Positions 44,992 through 56,004 of a DNA stretch of 64,000 nt are shown piece by piece. The position numbers and the translations under genes are program-made. The first letter of the stretch is position 1. The number at the start of each line of letters is the position of its first letter. Under the pieces are notes generated by a model. The model searched no databases, was not told the origin of the DNA, and saw only the letters and a list, made by a program, of their open reading frames with translations. This DNA comes from Tricholomella constricta (taxonomy: Eukaryota > Basidiomycota > Agaricomycetes > Agaricales > Lyophyllaceae), in contig JAACJP010000010.1 of assembly GCA_013368375.1 (NCBI GenBank), positions 248,001-312,000 on the forward strand, written 5' to 3'.

Positions 44992-46492
44992 TTGCCAACT
45001 TCGGAAATCTACCTGCTATACAAGGCGTACGATGGTTCAACCTTGCGGTCCTAACTCTCACTCCAGCGATTGCAGTTTATGGCTTACGGTCGGCACCGCG
45101 CATCCGCGAAACGATGATGTTCGCATTTGCCTACTACATATTCTCTATGCTAGGTGAACCATTACATCTAATCGAATTTCGCGTGGTCTGACACCACGAT
45201 CATTTAGGCATCACAGCCGGTATGTCCTTCTGCTTTCTTGCAGAAATGTTGACTTGACATGATTATGCATAGGCTACCATCGCTCGTGGTCTCATCGCTC
45301 GTATAACGCGTCAACCCTCTTGCAAATCTTTCTTATTTGCGGAGGTTCGAGTGCCGTGCAGGGATCATGTTTTTGGTGGGCTCGCGCTCATCGCTCTCAT
45401 CATCGACACACCGATACCGACCTTGATCCATATGACGCGAACCGGGGGTTGTTCTGGACGCACGTCGGCTGGATGATATTCAAGTCAGATCTTCGTTCTG
45501 GCAAGGCCGACATTTCCGACCTCCGAAAGGACAGGCTTATTCAGTGGCAGCATCGCTGTTATTTCTATCTCGCGCCTTTATTTGGCTATGTCCTCCCGAC
45601 AGTCATCCCTGGGATTTTCTGGAATGATTGGCTCGGCGGCTTTTGCTTCTCTGGGGCTTTGCGCTTGACAGTTGCTCATCACGTACGCATTCCTGTCAAG
45701 TATGTTTCACAAGTTTGGAGCTGACACGACTCCACAGAGTACATTCTGCATAAACTCCATCGCTCATTACCTTGGCTCTGCTTCCTATGACGACGTCTTG
45801 ACCCCGCGAGATCACTTTCTATCCGCGATTCTGACAATGGGCGAAGGCTATCATAACTTCCATCACCAGTTCCCCATGGACTATCGAAATGCGTTTCTGT
45901 GGTATCAATACGATCCCACGAAATGGTTCATTGCAATCTGTAATGAGCTTGGTCTAGCGAGCCACCTTCGAGTGTTTCCCTCCAATGAGATCGCAAAAGG
46001 AGCTTTGACAATGAAGCTGAAAGAGCTCAAAAAAGTCCAGGAAAACATCACTTGGCCTGTGTCATCCGAGGAGCTGCCCGTGGTGACATGGGAAACATGT
46101 GAGTTATACATAACTGAAACCCGGGTTCCGCTTCCAAAACGTTGAACTACTTTTCGCAGTCAGGAGCGAGTCCAAAAATCGGCCACTGATTCTAGTGGCT
46201 GGGTTCATTCACGACGTAACTTCGTTTGTCGATAGCCACCCAGGAGGTAAAAACATCCTTATGAACAGCTCCGGCCAAGACATGACTGCATCCTTCTTTG
46301 GGGGAGTATACGCACACTCCAATGCGGCGCACAATGTATGTGCTGAGTCGTCGTCTTCTACTGTGTCGTCCTGATATTTTTCAGCTCCTTGCTATGATGC
46401 GAACCGGTGTTCTGGCTGGTGGGGTCGAAACGACCGCCGAGCTGATGCCAGGCGAGAGACTTTACATCGCGCAAAGAACTAAATCCAGTTGA
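44992..46492 (+). CDS. Delta-9 acyl-CoA desaturase with cytochrome b5 domain
   Basis: Introduces the first double bond into stearoyl/palmitoyl-CoA in the ER membrane, drawing electrons through its own b5 domain (OLE1 family). Start ATG 44992 (MPILANFGNLPAIQGVRWFN). Six exons; exon 2 is only 12 nt (45208-45219), and joining rebuilds MLGITAGYHRSWSHRSY with the first His box. Second box: ARAHRSHHRHTDTDLDP; third: GEGYHNFHHQFPMDYRN. Hydrophobic pairs (WFNLAVLTLTPAIAVYGL, APLFGYVLPTVIPGIFW) are the membrane hairpins. After an intron the b5 part has VDSHPGGKNIL with heme His and a second His in AHSNAAHNLLAMM (exon junction within). Stop TGA 46490-46492. The N terminus is shorter than in yeast Ole1, which is common in a basidiomycete subgroup. 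Whether this is the main desaturase or a paralogue cannot be told here. Confidence 0.9.
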
Positions 46493-47242
46493 CGAAAATG
46501 TCAGCATGGAGGTTTGGAATCACAAGCTCGGCAAGGGCTCAAACATTCAATGTTCAAACGTTCAGCGCTCAGCGCTCGACATCCAGGTTTAAACCTTGTG
46601 GAGACCATTACCTGACGGGACAAAGTTCTCGTATCTCTGATAGCTAGCTACTTTTGGCTCGTGTTCTCTTGCCATTCTAATCATAATCGTGAATAACCTT
46701 CTCGTCGCGACTCGGGATGAAGGGGTCGAAGTTGATTGTTTACTCATATTCAGTGCTTTGCGGCGCAGGTAAAACTATGAAACTCATTGTCTTGAACATG
46801 CCAGCATTGGTCGTGAATTTACATACTTAACCATTGTCATATTGTTCCTTGCTGGTCAGTCATTGAAGTCGAAAATGTAGACCTTGCGCGTCTCTGTAGG
46901 TCGCGCCAAATGGGAAGATACCGCAATGGCAGAAATTCCCGATCTATTGAACGACAGAAAAACAAGCTGGTCGAGTTAAATTCTCGAAGCAGAAAAAGGA
47001 CATTGAGGAGACGCGCGCATGAAAGAGGAAATATGTAGCTACAAAGTAACTGACTAACGAACAGTACATTACGAAGAGACTGGGAGCCCACTTAAGAGGA
47101 AACGAAACAAGCGAATGAGAAACGGACTTCAAGGTTCTGCATCGCGTCCTTCTTTAGCCTCAACTGTTCAATGACTGTAAAAAGCAAAGGGAACTCACCA
47201 GCGACGACGACAAGTCCTCAAAATAAAACTTATACTCAGGAA
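46493..47242. other. Convergent intergenic region
   Basis: About 750 bases between the desaturase and the first CPL1-like gene; no gene or clear repeat seen. Confidence 0.5.
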
Positions 47243-50200
47243 TCAGCGCCCGGTCAACCAGCGCCGAAGCCCGCCTAGGCCCACCGCATTCAGAATGGGG
47301 TTAATAAGACCATTAACGCCGCTACCGAGTCCAGTGACTGCCCCATCCACATGTGCGACGTTGCCCAACCCGAGCGCACCAAGCAGCTGCTCAGCATTTA
47401 GGATGATAGATGACGAAGGAACGCTGCCCGAGGGTCCTGTCCCAGTCCCAATCCCTGCATCGCCACCACCACCGACGACACCTGGGTGGTTCTGGCACCA
47501 CACATGTATCGCCAGGAGCGTATTCAAGAGCTCGTCCACATTCTGTACGAGCGGCTGCAATCCAAGAGGACCTACGCATCCACAGCCATCTAGCGCATCT
47601 GCGAGCACGCCGCTGGCGCTGAGAAGGATGTTCACATTTGCGAGGACGTCTGCTCCTGTCAGCGAGTGGAGAAGGCCCGCTGCGGCGTGTACGATTGCGA
47701 CAACCAGGCCTTGGGTAATTGGCGGCGCGGATGGGGTGCCTGAAGGTTGGGCCGCTGGCTGGGATGCTGATAGGTAAGGAGGGACTGGGACGGATGTCGA
47801 TGCCGAAGGATGAGGTGCTGGGACCGTAATGGCAGGTGGCAACGGCGACGAATGACCTTGTAGGTTGATCACGATGTTGACGAGCGCTTCCACCAAGTTG
47901 TTAAGATCCACAACAGCATCGACATCTGACGTCAGATTCACTCCGAGCGATGACAACAAATCACCGAGATTAAGGGAAATCGGGACATGAAGGTCGATGG
48001 CAGGAGTTCCCGAGCTCGAACCTGGTGTTGGAGCAGGCACAGAAACAGAAGGCGTCGACAAAGGCTGAGGCGAAGGTAGCGATGTGGTGGGAACCGGCGA
48101 AGGGATAACTGGATGGTGCGCGCACCAACTCTGCACGCTCGAAACGGCCGCGAGGAGGTTCTCGATATCCATAGCCAATCCTCTAAGCCCCAGATGCTCC
48201 CTACATTCACACCCTGCGAGCGAGCCACTCACCAGAGCGCCCACCTGAGCCAATACGTCGACGTTGAGGAGCAATGCGGATACCGTGTTTGAGTTGAGTA
48301 GGTTGATCGCCGCGCGGACTATCCCATCGACAAGTTTTGTGTCGATGGGCAAATAGCCGGATGGGAGATGGCCAGGGATAATAGGAGAGCTGCTGTGTGG
48401 GGCGGTGGGGAGCGACGAAGACCCATTTTTGACGATAAGGACGAGGTTCACTAATGCCCTGATCTGTGCTACGAGCGTTTGATCCACTTGAGCGATCACG
48501 TTTGCGTCGACAGAGAGGGCCCCTCCGCGTGGAATGACATTTGCAGGCCCGATCCCAAGGCCATTCAGAACGTTGTTGAGGGAATGCGCAAGCCCTGCCC
48601 CGACGAGGTTATCGACAACGACATCAACTTTGATTGGGCCTAATCCCAAAGTACCTAACAGACCAGTCAACAGCTGATCAAGGCCGACGATGACTGCCTC
48701 GTTCGATTCATTGGGAAGTGCAGGTGTCGAAGGAGTTCCAGACGGCACGGGCGACGGATGGGGTATAAGGGAAACGCTGGGGCTGGGAACTGGGGTGCCA
48801 GTGGGATAGGGCAAAGGGGGGCCGGTGGGATAGGGAATGGGTACGCCAACAGGGTTGTGGATACACCAGTCTTGAATATCTAAGGCCACATTGATCACCG
48901 CGTCGAGATTTCCTACCAAGCCTCCCAGATCGAAGGCATCAACGCATCCACATGTTCCTAGAGCCTTTGCAACAATGGCGTTGACATTCACCAGCGCGTT
49001 TATGTTCCTAACAAGCGCAGCGACAGTCGGAGAGCTACCGAGATTTACGACGGCCTGCACAATGCAGTCGACGAGACTTGAATCGATGGGAAGCGAAACT
49101 GGTAGAGAAGGCTCGGACGGTGGCAAGGGGTCAGTGCCTATGATAGGTGGGCTGTTGGGTGCGGCCGGGAGGGTCATTGGCACGTTATTTACGAGGGCGA
49201 TGACGAGATCCACCAGGCTGTTGAGCTTCGCCAACAACTCCAAATCCAACACAACAGCTGCGTTTACGGTTGGAGGATGTACCGACCGCGACCTCACGTT
49301 CGCGCGGCCGAGTCCGAGGCCGTTGAGGAGATTATTAGCGATGCTAGTAAGGCCACTTCCCAAGCCAAAGACATCGATGCGGCTGCCCTTCGAGGCCAGT
49401 CCAAGGGCATTTAGGACATCGTCCAGACCAACGGTGATCGGAACATCTGATGTGTTGGGAATGTATGGTAGAGTCGTCGTTGGAGCAAAGGGATGAGGAG
49501 CAGGAATACCAACGGGATGGCTACCACACCAGTGCTGCATGTCCAGTGCACAGTCTATTACCCGAACGAGCTGATGAATGAGCTGCCCGAGTCCAAGCGT
49601 CCCGGAACACCCACAACCTCCAAAAGTCTGTGCCACGATATTATTGACATGAACAAGCGCATTGACGTTCGCCACTATTTCCGCGACCGTGTGCGATTTG
49701 AGAAGGTTGACTGTAGCTGCCACGACGGCGCCAACAAGGTCTGCATGGTTGATCGGAGGATGTGAGGTTGGAGTATGAGGAGCAGTTGGTGGAACAGGAA
49801 TCGATCCGGAGGTACTGACGAGGTCAATGACAAGCACGACATAGGCGTTTATTTTCGCCGCTAGATCAGGGTCGATGACGACATCGGCGCTTGCCAGTAT
49901 GCCGCGCTTTCTCATTCTCGAACTATGACCCCGATTTACAGGATCTCCAGCGATATACACACATTCGTTCCGATTCGCATTGAGATGCCAGCCCTCTCGG
50001 CACTGGGTGATAACGCAACGAGAATTCGAACAGGCGGCTGTGATTACGCCGGGAAGACGGCCACATTCTATCCCAGTTGCTGAAGGAGCTAGGATATCTG
50101 TGAAACGATGAGGGGTGACACACCCTCCACCTATCGTATCAAGGAATATTAGTGCCTATCATAAAGCTCGCGATATGTCCACATACAGCTGTCCAGCGTA

Positions 50201-51105
50201 ACGCTTGTGTCGATGCACTCGAAATCGGTTTCCTCCTCACGCCCAGCTATTCCGCAGACAGCCTCCGACTTGCAAAACGCTTGTGCCTGAGCGAACGTGG
50301 CGATGGGTCCGCTAGCACGTTTTTGCTTGTAATGCGGAACAGCAGAACCACAACCCTAGGAAAGAAGGAGAAACCGTGTCAGGGAGCTCAATAGCTGATG
50401 ATATGCACCCTCGAAGTGGGTTGGAGTAGGTGAGAGTTGGAATCTACTTACATTCGGGAAACTGCCACACTTTCCGTTACACTCCATCAAGGGAGGAGGG
50501 CAGACGCAAGTCGTCCCATGCTGGACATATGGCGGATCACACTCGAAAGCACATGGATGTCCTTGAACGCAGGCGTGGTGAGAGTGTGGTGGAAAGTTAC
50601 ACTGCTGGCTCTGGGGCGATGTGTTGATCTATTTCGAGCTTATCATGATTGCCTCTCGTGGGTGCTCATGCGCCACATACCAGGAGCTTGATGGCGGCCA
50701 AGAGGTTGTTCTTGCCGCCGAGGAGATTTGCTAAGAGGATGCCGATGTCTGTATCCAGGAATAGGTTTAGGTCCTGCAACGAATCGAACGATGAGCATAT
50801 ATCCCAAACTCGTGCGAGGGGTTACATCGTACATGGAGGCACAAGCACAAATGGACTTTCGCGGCGAGAGGATCGATGATATGGAGGATAGGAGCTAGAA
50901 CGCCAGCGTCGATGGAGATACAGAGGTCAAGGAGATTACGCTGGACATGGTGTTGACGCTGGAGGATGACAGGAGCTCTAGCAGGAGAGACATTATGAGA
51001 GGCGCGTTTGGTGAGAGACCCGGAGCGGGTATATTGGATAGCACCGACGGCGGGGAGAACGCATGCCGCAAGGGCCGAACAAATGAATGTGGTAGAGAGG
51101 CGCAT
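47243..51105 (-). CDS. Secreted CPL1-like protein with four Cys-x-Cys helical repeats (copy A)
   Basis: Start ATG 51105 gives a signal peptide, MRLSTTFICSALAACVLPAV. Next come a short helical segment with a conserved Cys (QRNLLDLCISIDAGVLAPIL) and, over several small exons (about 50700-50000), a Cys-rich region: ACVQGHPCAFECDPPYV, CVCPPPLMECNGKCGSFPNG, FCKSEAVCGIAGREEETDF and the CPL1-like core CGGCVTPHRF...GVITAACSNSRCVITQC. The large last exon (to 47243) has four repeats of about 210 residues, each with hydrophobic helices, a VxAxVNLLxSxTV helix, a C-x-C pair (GGCGCSG, GTCGCVD, AGCECRE, DGCGCVG), a Trp-Cys (QHWC, QDWC, QSWC, HVWC) and a Pro/Ser/Thr-rich linker that looks O-glycosylated. The CPL1 domain is named after a Cryptococcus secreted protein; function in this organism is unknown. 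Largest of three tandem paralogues. Confidence 0.8.
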
Positions 51106-52261
51106 GGGGGCTGCTCTCAGCAATGATTAGCAAACGAACGACGGGGGTGGTCGCAGGAGGAGCGCGGCCGGAGGACGAGGTTCGACGAGGAGAGGCTTAT
51201 ATACGAGATTCTGGCCATGGAGGGGCGGAGTTTCGATCGCGACGCGCAGAAAGACGCGTCTCGTCTTCGGGACACAGACGCTTCCGTGGCAATGTCCCAA
51301 AACTGCAATCGAATTTCCTTATACGGTCACATTGGGACCCCGCGAAGCCCGTTCCGCTCACATTTGACTCCGTCAACACTCGGAACGAAGTCCGGAGCGC
51401 CACACGGAACAAAAGCATCGGACAGGTGAGCCGCTAGTCTTTGGCAGTAGCAATAAAGCCAGTGCAGCTGGACTCGAGATTTGGACAACTTCACCGTCTT
51501 CGTCCGCGGATCTGAAGGCGAGCACTTGTAGCCAATTTAACACACAAAGGACACGACACCACTATGCTCAGCGGCGTTCCAGGGGCTCTATGGTCTTCTG
51601 ATATTGTCGAACAAGCCTCTAGCGTGTCTGGAAGTGTTGAGGTATATGCCTGAGGAGGCGGGTCGGCGGGAGGCTTGTCTCTTCATGATCACCTCTCACT
51701 TCGTGAGGGTGGTAGTGCTTAGCGGCATTGATTGTGGTCAAGATCGCTGAAGAACAAAAGAAGGATGCCCTAACACGATGCCTTAGAGATACTTCAGGCC
51801 ATTTCATGGGCATCCCACTTTGTACCACCACTGGTCTGTCTAGCTACCATTTTTTCATTAAATACTATCGGACGAGGCGCTTGGCTACATCGTATGTCGG
51901 AGCAAGCAAATCCTGTCTAGTGATCAACAATCAGGTTACATTGCATCAGTGTATTTTATACATCACAAGTACGTGTATTTACTCGACCGCATGTACATCT
52001 CCAACACCCAAGCCGCGAGCGGCGGTTAAATAGATGAATAAAATAGTAGTACATGCTCGGCTCGTCAGGAGGGGGTGGCGCAGCGACGGAGCAAGAGGCA
52101 GGGTGGGGTACGAAAAAGCAGAAGAAGAAACTAATATATAGCTGCCATGTCGTCGTCAGAAAACGAACGATGGCCACGACAACAGAGCACACGTACCAGT
52201 AAGTATAAATAGATCGCACTACACAGGTATGTGTTCATATCCACAAAGTCAGTGCTCAGGC
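51106..52261. other. Intergenic region between CPL1-like copies A and B
   Basis: About 1.15 kb. Promoter of copy A on its left side (TATA-like box listed separately); no gene supported. Confidence 0.5.
51196..51203 (-). promoter_or_regulatory. TATA-like box of CPL1-like copy A
   Basis: TATATAAG on the minus strand about 90 bases upstream of ATG 51105. Confidence 0.4.
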
Positions 52262-54922
52262 TCACTCGAGCACACTCAACACCTTCATCAGCACATTCGC
52301 ATTCCCTAGGACGGTGCCCGAGCCCCCTGCCGTGACTTTGGCTCCCAGGCCCGCATCTTTATTTGCCTCGACAAAAGCCTTCAGCTCCAGCGCCTTGCTC
52401 CTCACCTCCCCCACGCCCTTGAAAACATCTCCAAGACCCAGCCTGTCCACGCACCGACACCCGCCAAGCGCCGTCTCCAGGGTCCCGCTCGCCCCAATCA
52501 CCGCCTCCAGATTTTTCAGAAGGTCTCCTACGCCAAGCGAGCCCAGCAACTGCGTCACCGTGCGCACGACCGACTTGAGGAGGTCCCCACCAGGCAGGCC
52601 AGGAGACGGCACGGACGGGATACTCGGTAGGAGGGCAGGGAGTGCAGCGGTCTGCGACTGCAGCCCGAGCACGAGCCCCACGAGGTCACCGATCTTGCCA
52701 TGGAGCTCTTCGATGAGGGTCCCGGTGACGCTCGTGAGTGTGCCGACCAGGCTTCCAAGGATGCTGCCGAGCCCAAGAGGGAGCACGCCGTTGAGGGTGC
52801 CTTCGAGGTTAAGCGTGTTCTTGAGATCCAAGGCAGTTTTCCCGACAGTGTCGAGGATCCCAAGGAGCCCAGAAAGTGCAGGGGTGGGATTGGTAATGCC
52901 GCCCAGGGCGTTCGCGAGGGCAGCGTTGGCCGCGACAAGTGTATTGATATTGGAAAGAGCACTTGGAGCGTCATTAGAGGCCACGAAATCGATGGTCGCT
53001 TGGACGATGGGGTCTGCAAGGGTTGAATCAAGGTTGGTGCTGCCTGAGACTGTGACGAAATTGACCCCGCCGCTAGAGGAAGAGGGGAAGTTGTCCGATG
53101 CGGCGGCTTTGAGCTGAAGAACGGCATCGGCGAGGGCGGATATCTGATATGTGATGGACGAGTCGGCAGTGGCTTCACCGTGGATGGTGACGGGAGGGAG
53201 CAGGGGTTCGTCGGCGTCACCGAAGATATTCAGCAGGCCAGAGAGCCCGAGGTCAACGGTGAGATCGGACGTGTTGGGAATGACGACGGGGGATAAATCG
53301 GGGAGAGAGTCCTCGGCAACCTGAGGGTGGACGACGGAGTTCACATCAGACCAAACTTGGAGGCTCGCGCTCAACTGGCTCGCACTTTCGAGCTTTGCAA
53401 ACACCTCATCGAGTCCAAGCGCCTCGACACATCCACATGCATCGAGAGAAGCCTTGAAGTTGGCGATCGAGTCGGCGAGGGTCTGGATGTTGGAAACAAC
53501 GCCCGCGACGGTAGCAGACTCGACGAGGCTGGTGGCGGCGTCGACGATGATCCGGCCCAAAGCAGCGACATCGACTGCGGCAGTGACGTCCTGTACAGGT
53601 AGGGAATTTACGATGGTATTCAATTCAGCGACAGCGGTAACCAGGTCTTTGACCTGGGCGACGAGCTCCACGTCCGGGACGACGTTGATGGCAGCGTCCT
53701 GGCGCTTGTGGTTGAGCTTGAAGATGGGCAACACGCCGTCTACTAGGATGCGTTCAGCCATAGACACGACAGGCACGCATTCGGTGTTATCGGCGCTCGG
53801 CTCGAGACCCTTCCGGCATTGTGAGACGATGCATTGGGATTTCTGGCAGCGTGCGCTGATGACGCCAGAGAGACGACCGCACTCTACGCCCTTGGAGGTC
53901 ATCCGATGGGGCTCATAGAACGGGTGAGGCGTGATACAACCGCCGCCTGCAGAACTATTATTAGCAATCAGGTCACAACGTGAGTCGATGGGAAATACAT
54001 ACAGCTGTCAAGTGCAGAGCTCGTGTCCACGCATTCGTAGTCCTGAGTATTCTCGCGCCCAGCAATGCCGCAAACGGACTCGCTAATCTTGCACGTCACC
54101 TTTGCTTGAGCAAGTGTGGTGATTGGGAGGCTTCGACGTTTCCGAGGAATAGCCGATCCACAGCCCTAAAACGACGAAGCGGAAAATCAGTACCAGTGAA
54201 GCGATGCAGAGATGTACACGCACAGTGGAAAAGTCACCACAAACCCCATTACACTCCGTGTTCGGTTCTTCGCATATACATGAGCCCTCGTCTGGGGTGT
54301 AGCCGGATTCGCACGCGTAAAAGCAGGGGCTGACCCCCTGTTCGCAAGTGCGCGCAGCATGTGTGGGTGTTGTGCACATTTCAGCGAAACCCTGGAACAA
54401 TTAGTTAGCATGTCATGACATATGAAAACTGACGTGCGTACTCCTGGAGTCGCGAACTGAAGGGGGGGGGGGTGATGACATTAGAATGGTCTCATTCTCG
54501 TAAGTTGTGGGATAAACGCACTAGAAAATGAAGGCCAGCTTGTGCTTCGGCCAAGCCTATGGAATCGGCCAATATCATGCCGTCTGGGTTGGTGGTAAGC
54601 CAGGCATCGACGTCCTATCCTTCGTCAGTTACGGGAATCGAAGGGCAAGTTTGGAACACACCATGCTGCAGAGGCATACACTGAGTGCTTGGATTTCAAC
54701 AGGGGCTGGAAATCCGAGCGCTTGTGCATATTGGGCTCCAGACATAGACATACACATGTCTGTGACATCGCGCTTGACACGAAACTGGCGCTCAGAGTAC
54801 GCGTTCACCTGTGATTTGATACCGCCTTTGGCTCTTAGGCGTGGAAATTGCTTAGCGGCAACGACAGAGGGGAGTAAGAGTGCCGCAACGGACGAGACAA
54901 CCAGTGGGACAGTTAGGCGCAT
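52262..54922 (-). CDS. Secreted CPL1-like protein with three helical repeats (copy B)
   Basis: Start ATG 54922: signal peptide MRLTVPLVVSSVAALLLPSV, then RDVTDMCMSMSGAQYAQALG (same N-terminal helical unit as copies A and C). Small exons (about 54420-53880) carry the Cys-rich part: TCEQGVSPCFYACESGYTPD, CICEEPNTECNGVCGDFS, and the CPL1 core GGCITPHPFYE...GVISARCQKSQCIVSQC. The last exon holds three repeats. Repeat 1 (DACGCVEALG) and repeat 3 (GGCRCVDRLG) keep the C-x-C pair; repeat 2 has lost it (GGITNPTPALSG). Linkers are shorter and less Pro-rich than in copy A. Ends VLMKVLSVLE at TGA 52262. Head-to-tail with A and C on the same strand, as expected from tandem duplication. Confidence 0.8.
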
Positions 54923-56004
54923 GGTGGGGCAGAATCGGAACGCAACTCGTGATGCGGGCGGATTTATAGATGTGTTTAAGGTGGAGCCCATTCAATGGAA
55001 GCCCAGGCAAAGTGTATGTCTCGGACGCCGGTTTGTAGTACAGGCCGTGTCGTAATTACCATGGAGAGCGAATGGGAGAAGGGTCAAGCTTGGCATGTTC
55101 GCCGAGGAAGAAACAACACTGCGATGCTGGTTTCCTTGTATGGAAAGCAGGATCGATCGGAGGCATCCCGTTCCATACCTCTCCATATTCTGCTTCCGTT
55201 AAACTTCCATACTCACGGTAGCCCATAGAATGCAGGATAAAGGATCGCACTGTGCATCCTGCTGCGAAGCGATGCGCTGTCGGAAGAGTACGCATACTAT
55301 GGTATCATTGGAGAAGCTCTGCCTTTTAACGTGGACGCGAGTAGTGCTAGGCGGCTATCATTGAGATTGTGATGATCATGCATGGGATGGAGTGTGTCTC
55401 GCGGCTCAGAAGGAAAATTGTGGCGTCAACCAGATCCCATCTCAAAATAATAGATGCAAATAATGGGACCAAATCTACGAGAACCTGCGGCACAGCGAGC
55501 AAGATGGAGAGTCAGGATTCCCCCGAGGGCTCTGAAGTCCTGTGAAATGCTTAATCTCAGGCGGAAGTCGGTGAAGAAATAGGAGGAGGCAATTGTGTTA
55601 AATTGAAGATATAATCGGATTCTTGAAGCAAGGCAAGCGTAGCGTATATATGTCATATATCGACTCTGTCCTTGTCCTCCTCCGTTTTAGGATGATCGAA
55701 TTATCGACGGTAAAACTGAAACAAGACATGCAAACAACCCACCGGCGAAATGCACGAAGTAGCGTAAATGAGTGGGTAACGAACGAGGTGAAGGGGTAAA
55801 GGGTATCTGGCAGATCGTATCGCGACGAAGATATGTAGAGAGGGAAAGAGAGTAGTGGCGCGAAGACCTGGGTATAAGTGAGTATAGAGATATAGGAGAA
55901 TATCTAAGCGTAGAAGGGGATGATCAGCAACTGACAACAAACAACGAGAAAAGAGAGAAGCCAGAGGTTGATTCCAGCAAGAAAAGGACGCATCGAGCGC
56001 GAAT
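54923..56004. other. Intergenic region between CPL1-like copies B and C
   Basis: About 1.1 kb; the TATA-like box of copy B sits at 54962-54968. No gene seen. Confidence 0.5.
54962..54968 (-). promoter_or_regulatory. TATA-like box of CPL1-like copy B
   Basis: TATAAAT on the minus strand about 40 bases upstream of ATG 54922, in line with a short 5' leader. Confidence 0.4.

Noticed and set aside
52314..53117. Long plus-strand frame opposite CPL1-like copy B
   Set aside because: Antisense shadow of a repetitive coding exon; no start context or domain.
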